This document shows positions 1 to 9,684 of a stretch of DNA of 64,000 nucleotides, one piece after another (within the stretch, counting starts at the first letter, position 1; the number at the start of each line of letters is the position of its first letter). Source of the stretch: Cladorhizidae sp. MBARI D1340-BT2 (lineage: Eukaryota > Porifera > Demospongiae > Poecilosclerida > Cladorhizidae); NCBI GenBank assembly GCA_028752905.1, contig JAQNBH010000010.1:26144242-26208241 (forward strand), read 5' to 3'. A model generated the notes under the pieces. That model had not been told where the DNA came from and ran no database searches. It saw only the letters and a program-made list of their open reading frames with translations. The position numbers were made by a program, and so were the translations under genes.

Positions 1-1722
1 TGCACTAACTACTGGGCACGTGCACTAACTACTGGGCACGTGCACTAACTACTGGGCACGTGCACTAACTACTGGGCACGTGCACTAACTACTGGGCACG
101 TGCACTAACTACTGGGCACGTGCACTAACTACTGGGCACGTGCACTAACTACTGGGCACGTGCACTAACTACTGGGCACGTGCACTAACTACTGGGCACG
201 TGCACTAACTACTGGGCACGTGCACTAACTACTGGGCACGTGCACTAACTACTGGGCACGTGCACTAACTACTGGGCACGTGCACTAACTACTGGGCACG
301 TGCACTAACTACTGGGCACGTGCACTAACTACTGGGCACGTGCACTAACTACTGGGCACGTGCACTAACTACTGGGCACGTGCACTAACTACTGGGCACG
401 TGCACTAACTACTGGGCACGTGCACTAACTACTGGGCACGTGCACTAACTACTGGGCACGTGCACTAACTACTGGGCACGTGCACTAACTACTGGGCACG
501 TGCACTAACTACTGGGCACGTGCACTAACTACTGGGCACGTGCACTAACTACTGGGCACGTGCACTAACTACTGGGCACGTGCACTAACTACTGGGCACG
601 TGCACTAACTACTGGGCACGTGCACTAACTACTGGGCACGTGCACTAACTACTGGGCACGTGCACTAACTACTGGGCACGTGCACTAACTACTGGGCACG
701 TGCACTAACTACTGGGCACGTGCACTAACTACTGGGCACGTGCACTAACTACTGGGCACGTGCACTAACTACTGGGCACGTGCACTAACTACTGGGCACG
801 TGCACTAACTACTGGGCACGTGCACTAACTACTGTGCACGTGCACTAACTACTGGGCACGTGCACTAACTACTGAGCACGTGCACTATCTACTGAGCACG
901 TGCACTAACTACTGGGCATGTGCACTAACTACTGGGCATGTGCACTAACTACTGAGCATGTGCACTAACTACTGGGCATGTGCACTAACTACTGGGCATG
1001 TGCACTAACTACTGGGCATGTGCACTAACTATGGGAATGTGCACTAACTACTGAGCATGTGCACTAACTACTGAGCATGTGCACTAACTACTGGGCATGT
1101 GCACTAACTACTGAGCATGTGCACTATCTACTGAGCATGTGCACTAACTACTGGGCATGTGCACTAACTACTGAGCATGTGCACTAACTACTGGGCATGT
1201 GCACTAACTATGGGAATGTGCACTAACTACTGAGCATGTGCACTAACTACTGGGCATGTGCACTAACTACTGGGCATGTGCACTAACTGGGAATGTGCAC
1301 TAACTACTGAGCATGTGCACTAACTACTGGGCATGTGCACTAACTACTGAGCATGTGCACTAACTACTGGGCATGTGCACTAACTACTGAGCATGTGCAC
1401 TATCTACTGAGCATGTGCACTAACTACTGGGCATGTGCACTAACTACTGAGCATGTGCACTAACTACTGAGCATGTGCACTAACTACTGGGCATGTGCAC
1501 TAACTATGGGAATGTGCACTAACTACTGAGCATGTGCACTAACTACTGGGCATGTGCACTAACTACTGAGCATGTGCACTAACTACTGAGCATGTGTACT
1601 AACTACTGGGCTAACTACTGGGCATGTGCACTAACTACTGGGCATGTGCACTAACTATTGAGCATGTGCACTAACTACTGGACATGAGCACTAACTACTG
1701 AGCACGTGCACTAACTACTGAG
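1..1722. repeat. 20-bp minisatellite array, open at the left window edge
   Basis: Head-to-tail copies of TGCACTAACTACTGGGCACG. The first 41 units (1-820) are identical, and unit 42 carries a single G-to-T change. From about 870 rightwards the units diverge: GGGCACG becomes GGGCATG or GAGCATG, AACT becomes ATCT, and shortened units containing ATGGGAATG recur near 1030, 1210 and 1510. The array ends near 1722 and its left end lies outside the window. The identical interior with a decayed edge is what unequal exchange or gene conversion produces. No coding function is seen. Confidence 0.98.
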
Positions 1723-3110
1723 TGTGTGTGGGTAGCATCCAGTGCTGCATCAACATCATCATCACCGGTGAGATGGCCAAACTTTGCAATGAAGGCATGA
1801 ACACACTGGAGATGATCCCTTGGTGAGAGATGATACTGACATCATGGCCCAGAGCAATAATGATTGCCAGTTATCACCCGATCAAGAACTGGCATTCATA
1901 CATGCATGGGTCCGTTATAATAGAGAGCTGCTCACATGAGACAGGAGGAGGAGAGGGGCACAAATAGTGTGCATAATCAAACTGAGAATATGTGTTGTGT
2001 TGTAACACATTGTGATGTCAAGTAACACGGCATAGCATGCATAACATAATGCATCGTGATGTGATGTAACCCAGGTAATGTGGCATGATGTAACACATTC
2101 TGATGTGATGTAACATGGTAATGTATGATGCATTACATGACACACTGATTGACACAGCTTAATATGCTACAACTTTGTGTTGTGTTAACCTCGTGTTACC
2201 CTCTACTTACAGAGTCAGTCCCCCAGCACGTACAGCATCTTTGTCTCGGCCCTCATCGGAGAAAAAGGGTGTGTCCTTAATGTACACCTTTACAAACATA
2301 GTAGTGAACCACACCCTCTTTATTAGGAGCGGTAAAGGGAGTGTTTATTTCAATTTCGTTTAGGGGTGTGGTGAGTTTTCATATCAAAGTTCATATCAAA
2401 GTTCAGGTTGGTGGGTAGATGGTATAGTCCAGTGTGGATGACCTTTCACCTCTTGTGAGAAGTGAAGAATGTCTGGGAAACTTGAGCAAGTTTGTTCTGC
2501 CACCTCTACAGTTAATTAGTTCAAACTTGTATCAAGTCTTTGCACATGGAGCATAGGCTAGAGATTCAGAGCTTCACAGCCCAAATAGATTATGCAGAAA
2601 ACATCTTCTCATGCCTCCATATATGACATCATCTACATGGCCCTTCCCATGTTGACATCATTTTCTATGTTGCTGGCCGTTCGGAGCAGCTGGTAAATTA
2701 CATTCTGGCCGGAACAAATTTAGTATGCTGGTGTTCCTGGGGATTTTCTGAAAGAAAAGGTTGGCAACAACCAGACTAGGGAGATATACAGGGTGGTGGG
2801 AGGATTGGTTCTCTGCTTCAACAGCTTACATAGCTTGCAGACATCCTAGCCATTAATACAAGGGTTCCTTCCAAACTCCTTCAGCTTCAGCATGATAGAG
2901 GTGGAATTTTTTTTTAATGAAAAAAATGGTTGCAAAATAAAACATTCCCTATTTGTCATAGTGAAATTTATTTCCATGAAGAATGTTATATACTTATGCA
3001 GCATAACCAATATGCCTGCAGAGTATTTGCTCTGCTCTTGCTCTGTGTACAGTAATGTGTCATTTCATATGAAGTCGCGATGATTGAGGGATTGTTCTCT
3101 GTCAAACATG
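1723..3110. other. Unassigned AT-rich sequence, possible small host exon
   Basis: No gene or TE family is recognisable. The only exon-like stretch is 2213-2268. It follows a pyrimidine-rich CTCTACTTACAG acceptor, precedes a GTGTGT donor-like sequence, and is open in the frame starting at its first base (S-Q-S-P-S-T-Y-S...). This is weak evidence. Tetranucleotide-like GTAAC/GATGT repetition occurs at 2000-2130. Confidence 0.25.
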
Positions 3111-3190
3111 TGTGTGGTGTGTGTGTGTGTGGTGTGTGTGTATGTGTGTGTGGTGTGTGTGTATGGTGTGTGTGTGTGGTGTGTGTTAGT
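3108..3190. repeat. TG-rich microsatellite
   Basis: Runs of (TG)n broken by GGTG steps, i.e. GTGTGTGTGTGGTGTGTG-type units. The long His/Thr-rich open frames on the minus strand here come only from this dinucleotide composition. Confidence 0.9.
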
Positions 3191-3330
3191 GCAGAGCAGA
3201 GGCTGTGGCTGACTCTTGTTGTGTGTGTGGTGAACAAGGATCATTGAAGAGATGCTCCAACTGCAAGAAGGTACTCTCTCACTATCATATAGCTTGTGTT
3301 GGGGAAGAGGAGAACTTGTCAGTAACTTAG
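3191..3330 (+). other. Possible zinc-finger exon (PHD-like Cys/His spacing)
   Basis: The plus frame from about 3191 to the TAG at 3328-3330 reads a compact Cys-rich segment with spacing C-x2-C-x8-C-x2-C, then an H-x2-C pair. The core reads CCVCGEQGSLKRCSNC. This matches the first part of a PHD-type zinc finger. A TTAGTGCAG acceptor-like sequence precedes it, immediately after the TG repeat. The second half of a PHD finger is not seen before the stop. It could be a terminal exon of a host gene, a TE remnant or chance. Confidence 0.3.
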
Positions 3331-3410
3331 AAATTGGTTGAGTGCAATGGCTCATCACCTTATTTTAAGGTGAGGATAGCTCCTGCTTCTCATCTTCCTT
3401 AGACCATCTT

Positions 3411-3585
3411 TATGTAGCTGGTGTATAGTTGTCTCTAGTTTAGCTGTTGTATAGTCGTCTAGTAGCTGGTCCTAGTAGCTGGTGTATAGTTGTCTAGTAG
3501 CTGGTCCTAGTAGCTGGTGTATAGTTGTCTCTAGTTCAGCTGTTGTATAGTCATCTAGTAGCTGGTTCTAGTAGCTGGCATATTA
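3411..3585. repeat. Imperfect short tandem repeat (TAGCTGGTGTATAGTTGTCT type)
   Basis: About eight imperfect copies of a roughly 20-bp motif combine TAGCTGGT with GTATAGTTGTCTAG variants. The repeat stops about 80 bp left of the LTR element. No coding content is seen. Confidence 0.75.
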
Positions 3586-3664
3586 TCTAACTTGTCTGAC
3601 TGGTTATGTGACTGGTGTAAAGTTGGTTTGGAGGAAACTGTTCAGTCTACTTTTGGTTACCCTT

Positions 3665-4009
3665 TGTCGCAGGGTGACTCGGATATCACCCAACGATGTA
3701 ACGGTTAACTGCCACCAGGTAGACTGACTACCATGTTAAAGGTCTAATTCAGATGTTGTCTCAAAGACCTTTATGGCCAAAGTTATATACATAAGATAGA
3801 CAGCTGTATGCTCGCAATCAACTCTCTTGGTAACTCTAACTAGGCTCCTTTTATAAGGGACCAGTCAGACTAAACATGCAATGGGTTACAGTCATTAAAT
3901 ACCTATTCACAATTAATTAACAACGGACTGCATGACAGTAATCAGTGTGTGCAATATGATTACTTTGTAAGTGTTCAGTTAGAGTCTTGTCCAGGGACAC
4001 CCTGTGACA
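3665..4009 (-). repeat. 3' LTR of the Gmr1-like element
   Basis: 345 bp. On the plus strand it begins TGTCGCAGGGTG and ends CACCCTGTGACA, which form 12-bp terminal inverted repeats with one mismatch. It lacks the roughly 10-bp GGTAATTGCT segment present in the other LTR. Confidence 0.95.
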
Positions 4010-4330
4010 TTCCCTCCTTCTTTCTTGAGGTTGTGATCTTCTGGGGGTGGTTTACATGAGTTCCACGACTGCCTGGACATCCCGTCGGCGTTAGTGTTCT
4101 GTGCTCCGGGTCGGTGTTGCACTTCATAGAGGTACGGTTGTAGGGTGAGGGCCCATCTGGCTAGCCGTCCATTTTCATCCTTCATTGACTCTAGATATTT
4201 CAGGATGCTGTGGTCAGTGATGATCGTAAAGGCTGCTCCGCTGAGGTATATTCGGAAGTGTCGTACAGCTTCTACTACGGCCAAGCACTCTCACAGTATA
4301 TCGGGTTTCAGCATCCTTCATTTCCTCGAA
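3979..4330 (-). pseudogene. RNase H domain of the Gmr1-like element (C-terminal half)
   Basis: This reads as the C-terminal half of a gypsy RNase H: VVEAVRHFRIYLSG, then a TDHSILKYLE block, a RLARWALTLQPY block, and HRPGAQNTNADGMSR, whose Asp is the usual last catalytic residue. Its N-terminal half (LLHTDASGVGIGAVLSQ) is at the end of the RT frame to the right. The link between the two halves carries a stop and at least one frameshift near 4290-4330, so they no longer form one protein. The frame ends in the PPT/LTR. Confidence 0.88.
4010..4025 (-). promoter_or_regulatory. Polypurine tract
   Basis: Read on the minus strand, AAGAAAGAAGGAGGGA abuts the 3' LTR. This is the expected place and composition for the plus-strand primer of an LTR element. 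Confidence 0.8.
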
Positions 4331-5352
4331 TAGTATGCTACTGGTTGGTCTATTCCATCATGTCCCTCCTGGCTGAGGACTGCCCCAATACCTACTCCCG
4401 AAGCGTCGGTATGCAATAGAAAAGTTTTCTCCTCATTTGGGCTTAGTAGTACAGCATCTCCTATCAGGCTGGTTTTGATATGCTGAAATGCGGCTATCTT
4501 CTCCGGTGTCCAGTTTATTTTATCAGGAGCCGCTTTTCTTGTGGAATCTGTTAGGGGCATGGCTATGGTTCCAAAACTGGGGATAAACCTCCTATAGTAG
4601 TTAGCCAGGCCTAGGAAGGCTCGGATATCCTTCTTCTTAACTGGTCGAATGTATCTCGACATTGCTTCGATCTTAGCTTGTAATGGTTTGACTCTTCCTC
4701 CTCCTACTCGGTGGCCTAGATATTGGCAGTCTGGGCTGGCAAATGTGCACTTTGATGCCTTCAGAGTCAAGCCTGCTGTCTCCAATCGGTGTAGGACCGC
4801 CTTTAGGTGCTCCAGGTGTGTGTCGAATCCTTCACTGAACACCACAATATCGTCGATATACACTGCTGCAAAGTCTGCTAGGTCTGCCAGGAGTCCATTC
4901 ATCAGTCTTTGGAAGATGGAAGGAGCATTCTTAAGTCCGAAGGGCATCCGGAGATATTCCCACTTCCCATGGGGTTTAATGAATGCTGTCTTCGGTATGG
5001 ATGTTGGGTGCACTTTCACTTGGTGGTAACCTCTAGCCAAGTCTAATGTGGAGATGTGTGCTAGTTTGTCCAGCAGCTCGTTGATTTGTGGCAGTAGAAA
5101 TGGATCAGACTTCGTTACTGCATTGAGTTTTCGATAGTCAATACAGAGGCGTACACCTCCTCCGCTTTTCCCGACTAGGAGAGCTGGGGAGGCCCAGGAG
5201 CTTCTTGATGGTTGTATAATTCCCAGCTCCAGCAACCTTCTAACTTCTCCATCCATAGTTTTCAGTCGTTTTGTATCCAGTCGATACGGTGGCCTGCTAA
5301 TCGGGTAGGCCTCTCCTGTCTCTAGTCTGATCTCTGGCACACCCGTGTCCAA
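4318..5352 (-). pseudogene. Reverse transcriptase of the Gmr1-like element
   Basis: An uninterrupted 344-codon frame covers the gypsy RT palm and fingers. Recognisable blocks are SSWASPALLVGKSGGGVRLC with CIDYRKLN, the LDLARGYHQVKVH block, AFIKPHGKWEYLRMPFGLKN, the catalytic box YIDDIVVFS (YVDD is commoner in gypsy), YLGHRV, and the connection KKDIRAFLGLANYYRRFI, followed by the first RNase H block. Upstream, the integrase tail frame overlaps it (to 5297) in another frame, which indicates one frameshift near 5345. In this element RT follows integrase. Confidence 0.93.
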
Positions 5353-5804
5353 AAATCTGGTTGTGATCCTTCAGCAATTTTCTCAGCATTTCTTCTTCGG
5401 TTTCTGTCAGTTCTGGGTTGATGGTTACCCTGTTTTCTTCATCTGGATGGGTGAAGCTGTCCTCTTCCGTTACTTCTGTGAAGACAAAGCATGCTGCCGT
5501 GGGAGAGTGAAACTCCTTCAGCAAATTTATGTGTTGCTTCACCTTTCTCCGGGGGTGATCAGGCATGCTCAGTTCATAGGTTGTTTCGTCAACCCTGTTG
5601 AGTATGGTATACTGGCCGTCCCACTCGGCTAAGAGTTTTGGTCCAGACTGCGGTGTTCTTAGTAGAACCAGTTCTCCAGGCCTGAATGTCCTCAGTTTGG
5701 CCTTCCGATCATGATATTCTTTATGTCTTGCCTTCTTAATCTCTTCTTGCTTTCTGGATAGGTCCTGCAAGTGTTCTAGTCGATCTTGGATTGTGGTTAT
5801 ATAA
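5297..5804 (-). pseudogene. Integrase C-terminal region and integrase-RT linker
   Basis: This segment reads from the hAT insertion point leftwards: a charged helix with KARHKEYHDRKAKLR, then FRPGELVLLRTP and a WDGQYTILNRVDETTYEL segment. That layout is typical of the DNA-binding C-terminal domain (GPY/F-like) of gypsy integrases. It continues through an acidic linker into the RT frame. Removing the 750-bp hAT insert and one copy of its 5-bp target duplication puts this segment in the same frame as the catalytic core at 6555-7113, so the insert is the only break at this point. Confidence 0.88.
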
Positions 5805-6554
5805 CAGGGTTTTATAACAGGGTTTTATCTAGGAATACCGACATATGTTCTCAAATTCAGCTCAATGTGGTAGTGTGTCAGCATAAATTTTAGAGGCAAT
5901 ATATGATAATGGCATTTTGGTGACTTTGAGACTTTTCATGCTCACGTAATTTTCCAGTAGCCTTTTTCTACGAAAGGAGCCTTGATTCATGTTTGATGCA
6001 GCATACAATTTGCCTTTAATATTTCAGCCCACTTCTCACACAGAACAAAACATACCTTCGACACCAGGCTGCTCATCATACCAAAAGCAGCAATGCTCAG
6101 GACATGACATCTACTGTACTTGCCAGTGAGTCACAGTGCTTAATGTTTCCTAATAATTATAGTAAAACTTCTTCAAATCTATCAAATTATCCCACTAACG
6201 ACAGCCACAGTTGAAGGAAGCTTTGCTACGCTTACACTTCTTAAGACAAATCTCAGAAACCGTCTGAAGGACTGTACATTGGACAAGTGCATGCGAATAG
6301 CAATTGAAGGGCCAGACTCCCTATCAGATGATGACATTGAGGCAATAATTAAGATATGGAAGCAGAAAAAGACTAGGAGACTTATTGTGTGACCATGTTT
6401 ATTATCAATTTTTTTAAATTATATTAAAATTCACGGACACTAGACACTCCAGTACATTACATTACTGTTTACATTACTGCCTATCTGAAGGGGGGAAGAC
6501 AGCGCTGAAGGGGGGAAGATTTCCCCCCTTCCCCCCCCCCTAGATAAAACCCTG
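5805..6554 (-). mobile_element. Non-autonomous hAT derivative nested in the integrase gene
   Basis: The termini are CAGGGTTTTAT (left) and CCTAGATAAAACCCTG (right), giving an inverted repeat of about 16 bp. The left end contains a 13-bp internal duplication (CAGGG at 5805 and again at 5818). The flanks carry the 5-bp duplication TATAA (5800-5804 and 6555-6559). Inside, the plus strand at about 5990-6130 and 6195-6392 keeps the C-terminal end of a hAT transposase, so the coding direction is plus although the host element is minus. A TTTCCCCCC-rich stretch lies near the right end. Length is 750 bp. Confidence 0.9.
6195..6392 (+). pseudogene. hAT transposase C-terminal (dimerisation) remnant
   Basis: The plus frame reads a typical hAT dimerisation segment: VEGSFATLTLLKTNLRNR, then LDKCMRIAIEG, an acidic SDDDIEAI stretch, and KKTRRLIV before the TGA at about 6390. 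The usual family motif is E-R-x-F-S-x-L-K-x-x-K-T-x-L-R. A further exon-like piece upstream (about 5990-6128) reads FDAAYNLPLIFQPTSHT. The catalytic core is absent, so the element could move only if transposase came from another copy. Confidence 0.8.
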
Positions 6555-7113
6555 TATAAGTTACTACATCTTTCGGTACGGAAGTGGTCGATGTCCATCT
6601 TGCCCTTAGTGCTTGCAGTGGTCCTCTAATTTGACGACCATATAATAACTCGGAGGGTGTAAACCCAGTTGTTTCATGTGGGGCCCGCCTGTACTCTCCC
6701 AGTATGTGTGGTAGAGCCAGATCCCATTGTCCTTTCCACTGCTTGAGAGTTTTCTTCATCATTGTTTTCATGGTGAAGTTGAACCTCTCCACCATGCCAT
6801 CAGTTTCAGGGTGGTAGGGAGTTGTCCTTAGTCCTCGGATTCCTATGAGTCTGTGGAGTTCCTTCATGAGTCGGCTAATCAAGTTTGCACCGCAGTCAGT
6901 TACTATTTCCTCAGGTACTCCCAACCGAGTGAATAGTACCATCAGTGCTTCGGCTATTGTCAGACTGTCAGTCTGCTGTAGGGGAATCGCCTCAGGCCAA
7001 CGGGTGGCATAGTCCATTACCACTAGGATGAATTGGTTCCCTGCATTGGTTCGGGGTAGAGGTCCTACCAGGTCCATTCCAATTCGGTAGTATGGAGTGT
7101 CAATCACTGGCAT
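6481..7113 (-). pseudogene. Integrase catalytic core of the Gmr1-like element
   Basis: This is the rve-type DDE core. The first Asp is in GMDLVGPLPRTNAG, the second in VTDCGANL (Cys where the family usually has Gln or Arg), and the Glu in TDGMVERFN. The block between them matches gypsy integrases (FILVVMDYATRWPEAIPL). The C-terminal end after DVVTY is hAT sequence, because the 750-bp transposon interrupts the gene at 6554. The zinc-binding domain lies just upstream at 7117-7425 in another frame, with only a few bases between the two frames, which suggests a small indel near 7115. Confidence 0.93.
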
Positions 7114-7116
7114 TGG

Positions 7117-7425
7117 TCATAATGGAGCTCTTCGTTTATGCTGGGGTGCTGTCTTTTGGCAATCCGGGCATGCTTCACATAGCTTCTTGACGTCCGTGTA
7201 TACTCCTGGCCAAAAATAGTCATCCAATATCCGTTGTGTGGTCCTGTCTCTTCCCAGATGTCCTGGTCGGTGGGCTAGGAATAGGACAAGGGTTCGGTGT
7301 TTCTTGGGTATGAGTAATTGTAGTAGTGGCTCTCCCATTCGATCCTCTGTCTTCCTCCATAAGAGGTTATCTTGGATCGTGAAGTCCGAGTCTGGTTGTT
7401 GTGCCTTCTCCCAACATGGGTGCAA
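7117..7425 (-). pseudogene. Integrase zinc-binding (HHCC) domain
   Basis: This holds the N-terminal integrase zinc finger: H-x3-H in LAHRPGHLGRD and C-x2-C in CEACPDCQK, with the conserved RDRTTQRILDDYFWPG between them. Upstream (7430-7730) the frame breaks into pieces carrying an acidic, Ser/Thr-rich linker (SETEDDPPKSR and similar) between protease and integrase. Having this domain directly after protease, about 2 kb before RT, is the key evidence for the unusual pol order. Confidence 0.9.
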
Positions 7426-7730
7426 TGATTCATCATGCTGTTGTTCCTTCTGGAACTCTGGGCGGTTACGATCCAGTGGATGGTCCTCTGGTTTGTCATG
7501 AACAGGGCCCGTTTCTCACGTTTGCTGGCTCTGCTCTTGGGTGGATCATCTTCTGTTTCCGACTGCTCCGTTTCTTGCAGAGAGGGGTTGGACATCTGTT
7601 CCCTCCATGATTGCTCACCATCTTCCATGCTCTCTGTTTCAGAGTTGGTGTCAGTGTCAAGCTCTTCAGCTGGGTGCGCATGGAAGTCATCCCATAGGCA
7701 TTCTAATTTGTCTTTGCTTTGGGATCGGGT

Positions 7731-8693
7731 CTATGCCATATTTACTAGTTCAGTGTATAGTAATCTCTTTCCCATTCCCCAGAGATCTGGGAACTCGGTG
7801 CCCAGGAGTGCATCGTAACCCAGATTGGGTTGAGCTGCCACTATCAAGTCTTCGGTACAGTCGCCGACCTTGAATCTGGCTCTGGCAAGAGGCAACTCAG
7901 TAATGGTGCCATTGAAAGCCCTTACTCGAATGGTGATTCCAGTCTTGTCATGTTCAGATATTAGGGTGCTGTCTACGAGTGTTCTCTCAGCATCAGTGTC
8001 TAACAAGACCCTGCTCATGGGTTGGTCGTTAATTCTGCCGGTCACTAGTGTCTGTCGGTTCACTTCGGTTGAGACCAGGTCGACTTCTTGCCGGTTGGTC
8101 AGTGGTTGAGCTAGGTTGACACTCTCCAGCCTCGGTTTGGTTGTTTTCTTTCTTGGATCGTGACATTCCACCGAGAAGTGTCCGTATTTGTTACAGTTAA
8201 AGCAGCGAGGGCGATTCTTCTCATCAAACGGAGGGAGGAACCGGCGATTCATCTCGGTCTTTCCTGTATTCTTTTCGGCAGGTGGTGGAGTCTTTGATCG
8301 TCCTTCTTCATGCTTGGATAGGGTGATTTGCTCCACATTACGGCGATGTCTATGTTTTCCTTGCATGGGGTCTCTGTCATTTTCGGAGGTTGCATCATAG
8401 ATCCATCCTCTGGTAATGACAAAGTCATCAGCCAAACTGGTTGCTTCCTCTAAGGAGGTTGGCTTTTGGTCTCGGACATACGTGGCCATTGGTCTGGGCA
8501 TTAATTTCTGTATAGCATCAATTGAACCCCATTCTACGACTTCTTTGGCTGATGTACACCCCTCGGCCCATTTGGTAGATAGGTGTAAATGCCTCCGGAC
8601 GCAGGTACTCCAGGTTTTCTCAGGCGTGCATCTGAGCTGATCCATCTTCAATCGGTAAGTTTCCCTGGTAATTCGGTAGTGGGAAAACAGCAA
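7731..8693 (-). pseudogene. Gag C-terminal part with CCHC knuckle, then aspartic protease
   Basis: This 320-codon frame begins in the capsid region (a helical SCAN-like segment ending RDQKPTSLEEATSLADDF, which resembles the SCAN-like gag of this group). It continues through a basic linker, a zinc knuckle (CFNCNKYGHFSVEC, C-x2-C-x4-H-x4-C) and a retropepsin-like domain. The protease active-site triad reads LLDTDAERTLV (D-T-D instead of D-T-G). The later conserved LLG is present in YDALLGTEF. The Gly-to-Asp change would be expected to inactivate the enzyme. The frame is offset from gag at 8620-9366, so gag was split by a frameshift near 8690. Confidence 0.9.
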
Positions 8694-9366
8694 CTTTCAA
8701 GGTGTCATAGTCTTGTCGATCATCTGGATCCAACGAGACATAGACTCGTGTTGCTTCCGGAGTAAGGATAGGTACCAGGTTTCGGTTCCATTGTGTCTTG
8801 GGTAATGCATAGCACTCCATGTGTGCTTCAAAGGCCATGAAATATGATTCAATGTCTTCTTGAGGTTCTAGCTTTCGGAATCGGTTTACTCGGTCGGGAG
8901 TATTGGTAGACGGACGTGGGGACTCTATGGTACTACGCTCAGTAGTTTGGGCCAGTAATGGCATCCAGCGCCGCTCTTGCTGCTCGTCTTTCTGTTCTTG
9001 TCTTTTTATCTCTTCTCTCCTCTGAGCTTCTCGACATTCCCGTTCTTCTGTCTGACGTCGTTCTGCTGCTAATCTCTGTCCTTCCATCATGGTTTGCATC
9101 ATCTGCATTTGGTGGTACATCATAGTAGTTGGGTTTGGGGCCATTGGGTCCTGTCCATACCAAGGGGGCTGGTACGTACTTCCTCCTGAGAATCCTGTTG
9201 ATCCAGCATCTGGCAAAGTCCTCTGCCCTTCAGTGGGTTGCAAATTCATTTGAATGGGCACTGGCCTGTACTCTCTGTCCTCGACATTGAGGGTGGGTGT
9301 AGACTCATCTTCATTGACTGGACGGGTCCTCAGATTGTAGGTACTGTTAGTAGTGCTGTCTGTCAT
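8620..9366 (-). pseudogene. Gag N-terminal part of the Gmr1-like element
   Basis: The ATG at 9364-9366 is the first start after the leader. The protein opens with a Thr/Ser/Asn-rich region. Next comes a Met/Gln-rich stretch (MYHQMQMMQTMMEGQRL), a highly charged coiled-coil-like segment (Glu/Arg/Gln-rich, about residues 95-135), and the start of the capsid domain (FRKLEPQEDIESYFMAFEAH). The last 25 codons before the stop are out of frame, because the true continuation is in the overlapping frame at 8693. Native gag would have spanned both pieces. Confidence 0.85.
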
Positions 9367-9417
9367 TGCTCTTGACTAGTGGCTCTACTCGGTAATAGTG
9401 TTTAACGGTACGGTTGA

Positions 9418-9655
9418 ATCAGTTTGTGCAGATCCTGTACGGAGGATTGGCTACACGACAGTGAATCTGTTTGTGCAGTTCCTGTACGGAGGATTGGCTA
9501 CACGACGGTATCTGTTTGTGCAGTTCCTGTATGGAGGATTGGCTACACGACGTTATCTGTTTGTGTAGTTCCTGTGCAGAGGATTGGCTACACGACGGTA
9601 TCTGTTTGTGCAGTTCCTGTACGGAGGATTGGCTACACGACGGTATCTGATATCG
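9418..9655. repeat. 45-bp tandem repeat in the leader of the Gmr1-like element
   Basis: Five near-identical copies of a 45-bp unit (TCTGTTTGTGCAGTTCCTGT followed by ACGGAGGATTGGCTACACGACGGTA) lie between the PBS and the gag start. Both strands are open across the repeat only because the period is a multiple of three. The position suggests an untranslated leader. Confidence 0.93.
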
Positions 9656-9665
9656 GTTGGCAGTA

Positions 9666-9682
9666 TCCCACTGCTGCCACCA
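9666..9682 (-). promoter_or_regulatory. Putative primer-binding site
   Basis: On the minus strand, two bases after the 5' LTR, TGGTGGCAGCAGTGGGA starts with the TGG expected opposite a tRNA CCA end. I could not assign the tRNA. The same TGGTGGCAGC core follows the 5' LTRs of element B, and a TTGTGGCAGC variant follows that of element A, elsewhere in the window. Confidence 0.7.
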
Positions 9683-9684
9683 GT

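Noticed and set aside
1..1722. Direct repeats suggesting a CRISPR array
   Set aside because: Units are contiguous without unique spacers. It is a plain minisatellite in eukaryotic DNA.
2986..3358. His/Thr-rich minus-strand open frames
   Set aside because: They arise from the TG/CA dinucleotide repeat.
4649..5029. Plus-strand open frame opposite the RT
   Set aside because: Shadow of the well-matched RT frame on the minus strand.
5797..6562. 8-bp target duplication for the hAT in integrase
   Set aside because: TTATATAA and TATAAGTT do not match. The 5-bp TATAA does, and it restores the frame.
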